DNA of 64,000 nt from Cyclobacteriaceae bacterium (GTDB taxonomy: Bacteria > Bacteroidota > Bacteroidia > Cytophagales > Cyclobacteriaceae), in the NCBI GenBank assembly GCA_028285685.1, contig JANQOR010000041.1:248001-312000 (forward strand), written 5' to 3'. The notes under the pieces are model-generated. The model had not been told where the DNA came from. It worked only from the letters and a program-made list of their open reading frames with translations, and made no database searches. Of the stretch, positions 25,658 through 34,394 are shown piece by piece. Positions within the stretch are counted from its first letter, which is position 1. Each line of letters starts with the position of its first letter. Both the position numbers and the translations under genes were made by a program.

Positions 25658-25944
25658 TATTGAAAAATCATAAAATTGGGTTCATGAACTGCTTCGCTTC
25701 TTAAGTTGTAGACATCAAAATATTTTGTGCCTTCATCAAGATCTATCGACTGAAGTCTGTTTCGAATTTTCTTGATAACATTTTTGAGTGTCTCATCTGC
25801 TCCAACAAGTAGATAACCATACAACTCCTTCTGCTTTCTAACGGAGGCGAAAAACTTCACCTGATAATTACCGGATTTCAGCTTCTTGGAAGTTATTCGA
25901 AGCTTGTAGTGGTCATCTAGAATGAGGTCATTGTAAGGTGACAT
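25657..25944 (-). CDS. Small protein of unknown function, cotranscribed with the S24 repressor
   Basis: A 95-residue protein without signal or membrane segment: mixed charged alpha/beta sequence with LRITSKKLKSGNYQVKFF near 15-31, GYLLVGADETLKNVIKKI near 43-60 and a C-terminal FMIFQ. I do not recognise a family. It directly precedes the XRE-S24 gene (1-nt overlap) and follows the palindromic operator. Possible roles are a modulator or inducer-binding partner of the repressor, but this is inferred only from position. Confidence 0.65.
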   Translation of the reverse strand: MSPYNDLILDDHYKLRITSKKLKSGNYQVKFFASVRKQKELYGYLLVGADETLKNVIKKIRNRLQSIDLDEGTKYFDVYNLRSEAVHEPNFMIFQ

Positions 25945-25945
25945 A

Positions 25946-25990
25946 TTTAGTATTTGATTATAAAATTAGTAAATTTTTCTAAATACTAAA
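25946..25990. promoter_or_regulatory. Inverted-repeat operator of the repressor operon
   Basis: TTTAGTATTT (25946-25955) and AAATACTAAA (25981-25990) are exact inverted copies 25 bp apart. A third TTAGTA half-site is at 25966-25971 and a related TTACTAA lies at 26001-26007. On the minus strand TAATTTTA, one mismatch from the -7 consensus, lies between the arms. The layout fits binding by the XRE dimer over the promoter of the 95-residue gene and the repressor. Confidence 0.5.
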
Positions 25991-26003
25991 AATTTTAGAC
26001 TTA

Positions 26004-27005
26004 CTAAGCGCAGATTAGATAGTCAATCGTCTCTCTAAACCCATTTCGATCAAGGAAACTCCTAATTTCATCCCTCGCACCTCGGTTTGATACAAATGAC
26101 AGAATGAATGAGTCTTTGAATCGTGCAACTTCCTGATAATAAATAGACGATGGATTATCTGATCGCTTGATATCTATAAAAGATCTAATAACTATCCCTT
26201 CATTCACTAAATAAGTACTTCTCTTTTTTGCCAACTTCCCTCCACCCCAAACCACAATCTCGGGATGCCTTGAATTGTGATGTTCAAGCCATTTTAGCAG
26301 GTACTTTGTCTTTATCCTGAAAAAAGCATCAGCGGTGTACTTCTTATCCGTTCGCGTGAGCCTATTTGGTAAATCGTTCCATTGCAAAACAACTGAATCT
26401 GTTTTCATCATCTTGACTCCTTCAGATTGTAAGCGGAGAAAAAATTCATAATCTTCCGGAAAATCTCCATCTTGATAGCCTCCAAATTTTTGGTACAATT
26501 CTTTACCAAACATAATTGTAGGATTGACTATTGGGTACTCCACAAACTGGTTCCGATATATGTCGTCAACACTGTTGATCATATTTGACCAATCGACGTA
26601 CTTGACAAACCCTTCATTAGTGCTCCTCCCATCGTATTTTACTAGTCCAGCCACCAATCCCACTTCTCTCTTCGTGTCTAGTAAACGCACCTGCTCACTA
26701 AGTCTCTCAGGCAGAGAATAGTCATCCGCATCCATTCTTGCAATGTATTTGGCGCTTGCTTCTGAGAGGCCTCTATTTGCTGCAAAAGCAACACCTCGCC
26801 TATCCTCGATCAGTAACCTAATCCTATCATCTTTGTTGGCCCAACTCTGGGCAATTTCAAAACCATGGTCGGTGGACCCGTTATCTATTAATAACAATTC
26901 AAAATTTGTAAACGATTGATTTACAATACTTTGTATCGCTTTTTCTAAAGTAGGTGCTGAATTATAAAATGGAAGTATTACTGATACTCCAGGTGAATTA
27001 CTCAC
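26004..27005 (-). CDS. Family 2 glycosyltransferase with C-terminal Rossmann-like extension
   Basis: A 333-residue protein. Residues 1-210 form a GT-A glycosyltransferase: VSVILPFYNSAPTLEKAI at the start, LLLIDNGSTD near 40, the metal-binding DADD at about 92-95 and a later EDYEFFLRL. It should transfer a sugar from a nucleotide donor to a surface polysaccharide or lipid. The last 90 residues start with IVVWGGGKLAKK, a Gly-rich strand-turn-helix like those in PglD-type or oxidoreductase N-termini, with a following FIDI. It overlaps the upstream lipoprotein gene by 8 nt. The acceptor is unknown. Confidence 0.82.
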   Translation of the reverse strand: MSNSPGVSVILPFYNSAPTLEKAIQSIVNQSFTNFELLLIDNGSTDHGFEIAQSWANKDDRIRLLIEDRRGVAFAANRGLSEASAKYIARMDADDYSLPERLSEQVRLLDTKREVGLVAGLVKYDGRSTNEGFVKYVDWSNMINSVDDIYRNQFVEYPIVNPTIMFGKELYQKFGGYQDGDFPEDYEFFLRLQSEGVKMMKTDSVVLQWNDLPNRLTRTDKKYTADAFFRIKTKYLLKWLEHHNSRHPEIVVWGGGKLAKKRSTYLVNEGIVIRSFIDIKRSDNPSSIYYQEVARFKDSFILSFVSNRGARDEIRSFLDRNGFRETIDYLICA

Positions 27006-27825
27006 CTCCTGTATCGTCTAATTGCTCTTCAGGAACTACCTGGGTTGAGTCTGATTGATTTCTTTTCTTCTTGAAGAGTCCTTTAAAAGAGAATCCTTTT
27101 TCCTGAAGTGAATCAGGAACAACATTCGAAAGGGAATCGGCCAATTGAACGGCTTCAAGATCTGGTTTTGGCCTGCGGTCAATGAATTTCTCACCAAAAT
27201 ACTTGTTGTAATATTCTTGCTCTACATTAAAAATATCATGCCTATCATAGTTGAAAAGGTAGATCTCCTCCTCTTCTTTTTCAATTACCTGATCTTCTAA
27301 GGCAACCAGATCTTCACTAAGTGAATCCAATGAAGCGATTGCCAAAGAATCAGAAGCAAGGGAATCCGTAGGCACAACTTCTTCGGTTGCTACATAATCC
27401 GTTGTGACAGGTTCCGGCGGCTTGGGTGCAAACACGTTTTCCATCGGAGCTGTACGCATTCGATAGTTCTTAAGCCAATAAGGTTCATACTTAACAATAC
27501 CGAACTTGGTTCTCTTTCTAACTCGCCATGGGACCACTTTTTCGCCAGCATAAGCGTAATAATCGATTGACTGACTTTGCGATGTGGTGACCGTCAAGGA
27601 ATCCAATGTTGAAGAATCTGCTTCGGGGCCGGCCTGAAGTCCAGCTAGGTATTGTGACCTGGTAGCTTCGTCCAATTGCCATACATAGGAATAATATGCA
27701 TTTCTTGTAGAATCATCCAAAATATAGGTACTCTGAAAGGCAGCACAAATAATCTTATCCCTGCATCCCGTAATCAACAGAAGACCCACAATTGGTAAAT
27801 ATCTCAGCATATGGTAATTAGGCAA
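26998..27825 (-). CDS. Hypothetical lipoprotein with Ser/Asp/Leu-rich centre
   Basis: A 275-residue predicted lipoprotein. The signal is best formed from Met6 (MLRYLPIVGLLLITGC, lipobox Cys at residue 21 from the first Met), so translation may begin at 27810. The N-terminal part (about 30-110) is tyrosine-rich; the centre repeats DSLA/DSLS (about 150-175); after an acidic stretch comes YLFNYDRHDIFN and a basic C-terminus. I recognise no family. It overlaps the glycosyltransferase start. Confidence 0.65.
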   Translation of the reverse strand: MPNYHMLRYLPIVGLLLITGCRDKIICAAFQSTYILDDSTRNAYYSYVWQLDEATRSQYLAGLQAGPEADSSTLDSLTVTTSQSQSIDYYAYAGEKVVPWRVRKRTKFGIVKYEPYWLKNYRMRTAPMENVFAPKPPEPVTTDYVATEEVVPTDSLASDSLAIASLDSLSEDLVALEDQVIEKEEEEIYLFNYDRHDIFNVEQEYYNKYFGEKFIDRRPKPDLEAVQLADSLSNVVPDSLQEKGFSFKGLFKKKRNQSDSTQVVPEEQLDDTGGE

Positions 27826-27905
27826 CTTTGATGATTAGACCCCCAAATTAGCACTATTTTAATACAACTTTAAAGATCAACGTCAATTTGACATTTTTAG
27901 TAGAA

Positions 27906-28589
27906 TTATCTTGTGGAAAGATTGTCATATATCGAGGCGTAGATTGCTTCAACCCATTCAGCGTACATTTTTGCCGACGGATGAAGTCCGTCCTCAGCAA
28001 TTAGGTTAGCATCCTTTTTAGCATTTCTCGAATCAATGGTGATATCTGTGAAATTTGCATTTTTCGAAGTAACAATTCTTCGGGCTATCTCATTGTAAGT
28101 ATCGATTTCAGATCTAATTTTTGATTCGTTTAGTCCTTTGTCCTTGGTAAAAGGTGTAACACCATAGTCGGGAATCGAAATAACAAAGACATTTTCAGGG
28201 ATTCCAGCTGCATATCTTATTGCATTACTTAGAAGTTCTTCAAATTCCTTTTCGTATTGCTCGACTGGGTAGCCCCGATATTGATTGTTTACACCAATCA
28301 GGAGTGACACCATGTCGTATGTTCGACGAATACCTGTCTTTGCAATTCCAGCCATTAACTCATCTGTTGTCCATCCGGTCGTAGCAATTATCCTTGGGTT
28401 GCCAATTGCAACACCGTTTTGTCTGAGCTTCTTCACAAGCTGCGCAGGCCATCTTTCGTATTCCTTTACTGCCTCTCCGATGGTGTAAGAGTCACCGAGA
28501 GCCAAAAAGGATAGCGTTTCATTTTCCATAGTTTCTGGTTTTTCTAGAGGTAAGATCAAAAATAGAAGTATCTTAATAAGGAATTTCAT
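27906..28589 (-). CDS. SGNH/GDSL hydrolase
   Basis: A 227-residue esterase/lipase-like protein. The GDSY block with catalytic Ser is at residue 34, VNNQYRG carries the block III Asn near 95, and EDGLHPSA has the catalytic Asp-His pair near 210. Starting at ATG 28589 gives an N-terminal hydrophobic segment (MKFLIKILLFLILP), so it is probably exported; an upstream in-frame start at 28637 lacks conservation. The substrate is unknown. It is divergent from the DinB gene. Confidence 0.85.
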   Translation of the reverse strand: MKFLIKILLFLILPLEKPETMENETLSFLALGDSYTIGEAVKEYERWPAQLVKKLRQNGVAIGNPRIIATTGWTTDELMAGIAKTGIRRTYDMVSLLIGVNNQYRGYPVEQYEKEFEELLSNAIRYAAGIPENVFVISIPDYGVTPFTKDKGLNESKIRSEIDTYNEIARRIVTSKNANFTDITIDSRNAKKDANLIAEDGLHPSAKMYAEWVEAIYASIYDNLSTR

Positions 28590-28657
28590 TTTAGAAAGAT
28601 AAATGACTTGTCCAAATGTGGGAGGGTCATTCGTCAAGAGATTAAATAACTGTAAAT

Positions 28658-29266
28658 ATGAAACGACTACTACTATCTATTTTGAGTATTGCACTAATAA
28701 CCAACCTTGCAATTGCTCAAACTACTCTGACAGATGAGGAACGTGGCAAGGCTATGGATCACCTCAAAAAAACGAATGCAGAGTTGCTCAAAACTGTAAA
28801 GGGTCTTTCGGAGGAACAGCTTAATTACAAGATGTCCGAAGATTCCTGGTCAATTGCAAATTGTGTAGAGCATATTGCTATTTCCGAAACCAACATTTTC
28901 GGAATTGTACAAATGACCCTACAGAACGATCCCGACCCGTCTCTGCGATCAGAGGTTAAAATGTCGGATGATCAAATACTCGGCCTCATCGAAAGTAGGA
29001 CGCAAAAGGTAAAAACTCGGGAGGAGTTTGAGCCGACGGGGAAATTTGGTGACTACAAGGGCTCTCTAGCTGAATTCAAGACGAAAAGAAAAGAAAACAT
29101 GAAATATGTCAAATCATCAGAAGATGATTTGAGAAACAGGTATTTTGACTTTCCATTTGGAAAAGTTGATGCTTATCAGGTAGTTCTGTTTATGTCTGGT
29201 CACACAAAAAGGCACACAGATCAAATCAAAGAGGTAATGGCAAGTGCAGGCTTTCCCGGATCGTGA
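28658..29266 (+). CDS. Secreted DinB-superfamily protein
   Basis: A 202-residue protein with signal peptide (1-20, ending NLAIAQ) and a DinB four-helix bundle. The metal-binding His triad is visible as CVEHIAIS near 70 and HTKRHTDQI near 185. DinB-like proteins include metal-dependent thiol transferases such as BstA; the substrate here is unknown. The Sec signal means it works outside the cytoplasm, which is common for this subgroup in Bacteroidota. Confidence 0.85.
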   Translation: MKRLLLSILSIALITNLAIAQTTLTDEERGKAMDHLKKTNAELLKTVKGLSEEQLNYKMSEDSWSIANCVEHIAISETNIFGIVQMTLQNDPDPSLRSEVKMSDDQILGLIESRTQKVKTREEFEPTGKFGDYKGSLAEFKTKRKENMKYVKSSEDDLRNRYFDFPFGKVDAYQVVLFMSGHTKRHTDQIKEVMASAGFPGS

Positions 29267-29295
29267 GAAGATTTTTGGTTTTAAAATGAAGAATG

Positions 29296-29321
29296 GCTGT
29301 CTACTCCAGGCAGCTTTTTTT
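29296..29321 (+). terminator. Intrinsic terminator after the DinB gene
   Basis: GCTGTC (29296-29301) pairs with GGCAGC (29309-29314) with one G-U pair and a 7-nt loop, followed by TTTTTTT. It lies in the 53-bp convergent gap before the stop of the deacylase gene. Confidence 0.65.
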
Positions 29322-30882
29322 ATTGGTTTCTTCTAAGAACACTCCCACTTAAGGCTTCGGTAAGATTGCCATTTTCGATTGCCAACTGTCCGTTTACGAG
29401 TACGTATTTAACACCTTCGGATAGGTTTGTCGGTTCGGAGAAGTTAGCCCGTGGGTTATACTCATCTTCATCAAAAACAATCACATCTGCAAAATTTCCG
29501 ACCTTTAGACTCCCTCTTTTTTCCACCGTAAATGTGGATGCAGTAAGCGCGCTGCTTTTGTAAATAAAATTCTCCAAGGTCAGGACTTGGTTTTCCACGA
29601 CATACCGACGATACTTCTCAGGAAAGCTGGCAAATTTTCTGGGGTGACCAGTAGAGCCATCCGAACTTGTCATAACCCATTCTTGGGTCATAAAGTTAAT
29701 TATGTCCTCCTCATTCATATTAAATGATGCCACGCTTGCTCCCCCATTTCTCTCAATTGCTAGCGCCGTTTCAACTGGGTCTAAACCCATCTTATCTGAG
29801 ATCTCAGCCAGGGTAAGTCCAATCATATCTTTGTCCTTATAATTTGCAGAAATAAGTAAGGATTCAGCACCTCCTCTTCTTCTAATGTTTTCCTTGATTT
29901 CCGCCCTGATTTTAGGCAGTAGGTTTTTATCATTGAGTCGCTTTTTATACTGATCATTCCCTCCTTCTGAAACCCATCTATTGACCAAAGCTCCTCGAAT
30001 ACTCGTGCCGGAGGCCTTCCAAGGATACTGATCTCCGGTCACCGTGATGCCTCTACCACGAGCTTCCTCCACCAGCTGAATTACCTCTGCGCTTTTCCCC
30101 CAGACATCGACACCCAAGGCTTTGATATGTGCAAAATGTATCGGCGCTCCAGATTCTTCTCCTATTCGAATTGTTTCTTTGACTGCATTAATTAGACCAA
30201 TATTGTATGAGCTCTCGTCCCGAATATGGCTTTCATAAACTCCCTCATACGGCACAATCTCCTTTGTCAACTCGATCACTTCTTCTGTTGTAGAAAAGCT
30301 GCCCGGTGAGTAATACAGTCCTGTTGATAAACCGAAGGCTCCCTCCTCCATTCCCTTTCTAACAAGTGTTTTCATTTCGTCCAACTCATCTTCATTGGGG
30401 GCAACATCCTTTGTCCCAAGGACTTCCTGACGAATAGTACCATGCCCAACAAAGAAAGCAACGTTTGTTCCAATACCTGCGGAACTAAGCTTCTCGGAAA
30501 TTTTGGCTACATCAAATGGGCCACGCCCATCATTTCCCACAAATACGGTAGTAACACCTTGCGTCAGGTAGTTGATATTTTGCTTTCGCTCTTTGCTATC
30601 AAGATCTCCCAGGGCATGTGTGTGTGGGTCAATAAAACCGGGGCATACGGTTAGTCCCGAAGCATCAACCACTTGCTTTGCTCGAAGATTCGACTCATCT
30701 GCATTTCCAATGAACGATATAGTGTCCCCGATTATGCCGACGTCTCCAACAAAGGCTGATCTATTGGTTCCATCAATGATTTTGCCACCCTTGAGTAGAA
30801 TATCTACTTCTGTGGTCTGTGGGCCACATGATCCAATTAGAAGGGTCAATAAGAGTGAGAAGAAATAGGTGATAGGTCTCAT
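29320..30882 (-). CDS. N-acyl-D-amino-acid deacylase-like amidohydrolase (lipoprotein)
   Basis: A 520-residue amidohydrolase of the D-aminoacylase type. Lipoprotein signal (LLTLLIGSC), then the metal-binding PGFIDPHTHALGD near 80, GAFGLSTGLYYSPG near 185, YESHIRDES near 225 and SSDGSTGHPR near 405, all typical. It probably hydrolyses N-acyl-D-amino acids or related dipeptides in the periplasm or at the surface. It is convergent with the DinB gene. Confidence 0.88.
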   Translation of the reverse strand: MRPITYFFSLLLTLLIGSCGPQTTEVDILLKGGKIIDGTNRSAFVGDVGIIGDTISFIGNADESNLRAKQVVDASGLTVCPGFIDPHTHALGDLDSKERKQNINYLTQGVTTVFVGNDGRGPFDVAKISEKLSSAGIGTNVAFFVGHGTIRQEVLGTKDVAPNEDELDEMKTLVRKGMEEGAFGLSTGLYYSPGSFSTTEEVIELTKEIVPYEGVYESHIRDESSYNIGLINAVKETIRIGEESGAPIHFAHIKALGVDVWGKSAEVIQLVEEARGRGITVTGDQYPWKASGTSIRGALVNRWVSEGGNDQYKKRLNDKNLLPKIRAEIKENIRRRGGAESLLISANYKDKDMIGLTLAEISDKMGLDPVETALAIERNGGASVASFNMNEEDIINFMTQEWVMTSSDGSTGHPRKFASFPEKYRRYVVENQVLTLENFIYKSSALTASTFTVEKRGSLKVGNFADVIVFDEDEYNPRANFSEPTNLSEGVKYVLVNGQLAIENGNLTEALSGSVLRRNQ

Positions 30883-30966
30883 ATGTGATTGTTTTGAAGG
30901 TCAACAAATGTAGCATGATCTTCAAAGATCCTACATAGTGCTACCTAACTAGGAGCGAGACTAAGA

Positions 30967-31320
30967 CTAACGATTGTTCTCAAGGATTTGTCTTTCCTTC
31001 TTCGTGAGACTGGAAATGATCAAATCATAGGAGTCATCGATCCATTGATATATTTCCTTATCCGGAATGCTTCCGTCTGTAGAAACAGTATTCCAGTGTT
31101 TCTTGCTCATGTGGTAGCCAGGGATCACACCTTGATATTTTTCACGAAGTTCTATCGCATATTCAGGATCACATTTGAGATTGATACTTTCAAAATCTCT
31201 AACATCCGCGAGCGCGTACATTTTTACCACTTTGAAAACCAATACATTGTCATCGAAAGGAAAGTGCTCTGTTGTTCCTGGCTTAGCAAGACAGTAGTTT
31301 CTGAATTCCTCAATATTCAC
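30967..31320 (-). CDS. MmcQ/YjbR family protein
   Basis: A 117-residue protein with the MmcQ/YjbR (CyaY-like) fold: MNIEEFRNYCLAKPGTTEHF at the start, a DNVLVFKV strand, SINLKCDPEYAIELRE near 58 and YHMSKKHWNTV near 82. GTG 31320 is chosen as start since it gives the family N-terminus and length; an ATG at 31413 adds 31 residues without conservation. DNA binding has been proposed for the family, but the function is not settled. Confidence 0.85.
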   Translation of the reverse strand: MNIEEFRNYCLAKPGTTEHFPFDDNVLVFKVVKMYALADVRDFESINLKCDPEYAIELREKYQGVIPGYHMSKKHWNTVSTDGSIPDKEIYQWIDDSYDLIISSLTKKERQILENNR

Positions 31321-31502
31321 CCTCCAAATATAGGGGAACGATAAGGTGACAACACAAATGGTCACGTCAAAACCAGGGGATTGGTCTCTTTTACTTTTGG
31401 CATGATCAATCAATGCCTCTACTGCTTTTATGGTTAAGCTTCAAGTATCAATTTCGAATCGATCATCCCAGAAATCAATTGCATTCAGGAAATGCACGTT
31501 TT

Positions 31503-31952
31503 TCATGCCAAGGAATGACCGTTTGATATGTTATGCGATATTTTGCCCAGAATTCTGGTCAAATGTTCATAATCATTGTCGTCTAGTCCTTCCCACCCCA
31601 AGGTTCGAGCATCGTGCAAAATTGGAGCTGATTTTTTGTAAATACGTTGCCCTTCTTCGGTCAAGGACACAAGGAACTTTCTTCTATCATTTTTATCGGC
31701 CTTGCGAATGATGTATCCCCTGTTAACAAGTAGTTCAACAATTCTTGATACAGTAGGAGCGTCTTTGAAAGTTCCCGCTGCTAATTCCCGTTGATAAATC
31801 AATTTTTGCCCAGCTAATTCCGAAATAACTGTCCACTGTTCTGGAGTCAAATCGATATTGTTTTCTCTGAATCGCTTGATGAGATCCTGTTTGATCAACT
31901 TGAGTGTCACATCAAGATGAACTCCGAAACGTTTGGTTTTGCTTAGATCCAA
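31503..31952 (-). CDS. MarR-family transcriptional regulator
   Basis: A 149-residue winged-helix regulator. LTPEQWTVISELAG near 36, YQRELAAGTFKDAPTVSRIVELLVNRGYI (recognition region) near 54-82 and the wing DRRKFLVSLTEEG near 90-102 identify MarR. It lies 5 bp downstream of fahA, so it is likely in the same transcript and may repress the tyrosine catabolic operon in response to an aromatic ligand. That role is inferred from position. Confidence 0.92.
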   Translation of the reverse strand: MDLSKTKRFGVHLDVTLKLIKQDLIKRFRENNIDLTPEQWTVISELAGQKLIYQRELAAGTFKDAPTVSRIVELLVNRGYIIRKADKNDRRKFLVSLTEEGQRIYKKSAPILHDARTLGWEGLDDNDYEHLTRILGKISHNISNGHSLA

Positions 31953-31957
31953 CCTTC

Positions 31958-33214
31958 TTAAATTTTAGCTGGCAAAATTTCTGTCTTCACCTCTCCAAAG
32001 CCAATTCTGATTTCATCCTTTTCGCAATGGCCTCTGATGACAATTGTATCATGATCTAAAAGGAACTTTCGCTCTGAACCATCTTTTAGTTTAATGGGAT
32101 TATTTCCAGCCCATGTTAATTCAAGTAAAGATCCATAACTATCTGGTTCCTTACCACTTATAGTTCCACTGCCATACATGTCTCCTGCATTTATATTGCA
32201 TCCGTTTACTGTTTGATGGGCCAGTTGCTGTGCGATGTTCCAGTATAAAAACTTGTGATTGCTAGTACTTATTTTTTCTTCTTCTCCATTCTGAGGCTTT
32301 AAGAAAACCTCAAGGTTGATGTCATAACTCTTCTTACCTTCGAATTTGAGATACGGTAGCACCTCCGGATTCTGCTTGGGGCCATCTACTTTGAAATATT
32401 CAAGGGCATCCAATGTCACGATCCAGGGGGAGATGGAAGAGGCAAAGCTCTTTCCAAGAAATGGCCCCAGCGGCACATATTCCCACTTCTGAATGTCACG
32501 TGCCGACCAATCATTAAAGAGCACCATTCCAAAAATGAAATCCTCCGCCTGTTCCGTTGGGATGGTTTGACCCAATTTACTCGCGGCACCGGTTATAAAT
32601 GCCATTTCCAATTCGATATCCAGGAGCTTCGTAGGACCAAAAACTGGCTTCTCAGCATCTTTGGGAAGTATTTGACCTTGAGGACGATGGAAGGGCTCGC
32701 CAGATACTATGATCGATGAAGCACGTCCGTGATAGCCTACGGGAATGTGTTTCCAGTTGGGCATCAAAGCGTTATCCTTTCCGCGGAACATAATACCCAC
32801 GTTAGTAGCATGCTCCTCACTGCTGTAGAAGTCTGTATAATCACCTACCTGAACGGGCATGTGCATCTTTGCATCAGCTTGATCAACAAAGGCCTTGTCT
32901 GCATGATCTTTCAAGGTCTCGTTGGATTCCTCCAAAAGCTCGTGAAGTCTCATCCGCAGATTTGTCCAGGTCTGTTTTCCACACGAAATAAAATCGTTGA
33001 GCACCTCTCTTTGAAAAATTCCGTCAGACAGATCAAGGCCATCAAGCATCCCATTCTCTTGTAAATAGCTGAGGTCAATAATCTGCTCTCCAATAGCAAT
33101 TCCGGCTCTTCGTTCCCCCTTTGCAACAGAATATATCCCAAATGGTAGATTGTAAATGGTAAAATCCGAACCTTCTGGAACATCAACCCAGGTATTCAAT
33201 TTTTCAATGCTCAT
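31958..33214 (-). CDS. fahA: Fumarylacetoacetase
   Basis: A 418-residue fumarylacetoacetate hydrolase that splits 4-fumarylacetoacetate into fumarate and acetoacetate, the last step of tyrosine catabolism. It has the N-terminal SH3-like domain and catalytic domain with PVGYHGRASSI near 158, DIELEMAFITG near 201 for the metal site, NDWSARDIQKWEYVPLGPF near 233 and GSGTISG near 350. Length matches the eukaryote-like type. It follows hppD by 28 bp. Confidence 0.96.
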   Translation of the reverse strand: MSIEKLNTWVDVPEGSDFTIYNLPFGIYSVAKGERRAGIAIGEQIIDLSYLQENGMLDGLDLSDGIFQREVLNDFISCGKQTWTNLRMRLHELLEESNETLKDHADKAFVDQADAKMHMPVQVGDYTDFYSSEEHATNVGIMFRGKDNALMPNWKHIPVGYHGRASSIIVSGEPFHRPQGQILPKDAEKPVFGPTKLLDIELEMAFITGAASKLGQTIPTEQAEDFIFGMVLFNDWSARDIQKWEYVPLGPFLGKSFASSISPWIVTLDALEYFKVDGPKQNPEVLPYLKFEGKKSYDINLEVFLKPQNGEEEKISTSNHKFLYWNIAQQLAHQTVNGCNINAGDMYGSGTISGKEPDSYGSLLELTWAGNNPIKLKDGSERKFLLDHDTIVIRGHCEKDEIRIGFGEVKTEILPAKI

Positions 33215-33242
33215 TTAAATTGATTTGGTATTTCACAATTGC

Positions 33243-34394
33243 TTAAAGCGTTCCCCTTAATTCCTGCTCCTTCTCAATTGCTTCGAAAAGTGCCTGGAAA
33301 TTCCCTTTTCCAAAAGATTGTGCACCCTCTCGCTGGATAATTTCGAAAAACATCGTTGGACGCGGTTCCACGGGCTTGGTAAAAATTTGTAGTAAATACC
33401 CCTCGTCATCCCTATCAACTAAAATATTAAGTTCTTTCAAACGCTGAAGGTCTTCCTTGATTTCCCCTACCCTGTCCAAGACATTGTCATAGTAATTATC
33501 TGGTACGTAAAGAAATTCTACACCACGATTTCGAAGTTGAGTTACCGTTTCAATGATGTCATCTGTTGCAACAGCTATGTGTTGCACTCCTGCCGATCCG
33601 TAAAAATCTAGGTATTCCTCTACTTGCGATTTCTTCCTTCCTTCAGCTGGCTCGTTGATTGGAAATTTTATGCGTCCATTTCCATTACTCATGACCTTAC
33701 TCATTAGTGCAGTATACTCTGTCGATATATCCTTGTCATCAAAGGAAACAATCTGTGCAAATCCCATTACGTTCTTGTAGAAATCTACCCAGTCATTCAT
33801 TTTTCCCAGCTCCACATTTCCAACCATGTGGTCTACGTACTTCAGTCCCAACGGCTCAGGATTGTAACTCGTTTCCCACTTTTTGAAACCTGGTAAGAAT
33901 GTCCCGTTATATTCTTTTCTTTCAACAAAAACATGGACGGTCTCACCATAGGTATAGATACCCGACCGAACAACTTTCCCGTCTTCATCCTCCTCTACAC
34001 GAGGTTTCATAAATGATCTCGCTCCTCTCTTCACTGCAGTTTCATAAGCGTATGTCGCATCGTCAACCCACAGAGCCACAACTTTAACACCATCGCCATG
34101 CTCGTCAATGTGTCTGCCTACCTCTGTTCTTGCCTGGAGAGGGGAAGTGAGTACAAGACGTATTTTATCTTGAACCACAACGTAAGATTCAGTGCCCTTC
34201 ATGCCCGTTGAAAGGCCGGCATAAGCGAGCGACTGGAACCCAAAAGCAGTTTTGTAATAATGCGCTGCCTGCAGTGAATTGCCCACATATAGTTCGAGGT
34301 AGTCAGTGCCGTTTATAGGCATGAAATCGGCAGCCTCATCAAAGATCTTAGGAATTCCCTGCTGCGGTTTATCTACAGATTTTATAATACTCAT
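33243..34394 (-). CDS. hppD: 4-hydroxyphenylpyruvate dioxygenase
   Basis: A 383-residue Fe(II) dioxygenase turning 4-hydroxyphenylpyruvate into homogentisate. The two vicinal-oxygen-chelate halves are visible, and the iron ligands are present: His in YVDHMVGNV (about 188), His in GVQHIAVATDD (about 270) and Glu in MFFEIIQREG (about 355). Its start overlaps the hmgA stop by 4 nt, so it is in one operon with hmgA and fahA. Confidence 0.96.
   Translation of the reverse strand: MSIIKSVDKPQQGIPKIFDEAADFMPINGTDYLELYVGNSLQAAHYYKTAFGFQSLAYAGLSTGMKGTESYVVVQDKIRLVLTSPLQARTEVGRHIDEHGDGVKVVALWVDDATYAYETAVKRGARSFMKPRVEEDEDGKVVRSGIYTYGETVHVFVERKEYNGTFLPGFKKWETSYNPEPLGLKYVDHMVGNVELGKMNDWVDFYKNVMGFAQIVSFDDKDISTEYTALMSKVMSNGNGRIKFPINEPAEGRKKSQVEEYLDFYGSAGVQHIAVATDDIIETVTQLRNRGVEFLYVPDNYYDNVLDRVGEIKEDLQRLKELNILVDRDDEGYLLQIFTKPVEPRPTMFFEIIQREGAQSFGKGNFQALFEAIEKEQELRGTL

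Noticed and set aside
24887-25944. Prophage remnant around the XRE-S24 repressor
   Set aside because: No integrase, structural or lysis genes nearby; the neighbours are ordinary chromosomal genes.
31430-31711. 93-codon plus-strand frame over the MarR gene
   Set aside because: Overlaps a strong MarR match on the other strand, with no recognisable domain.
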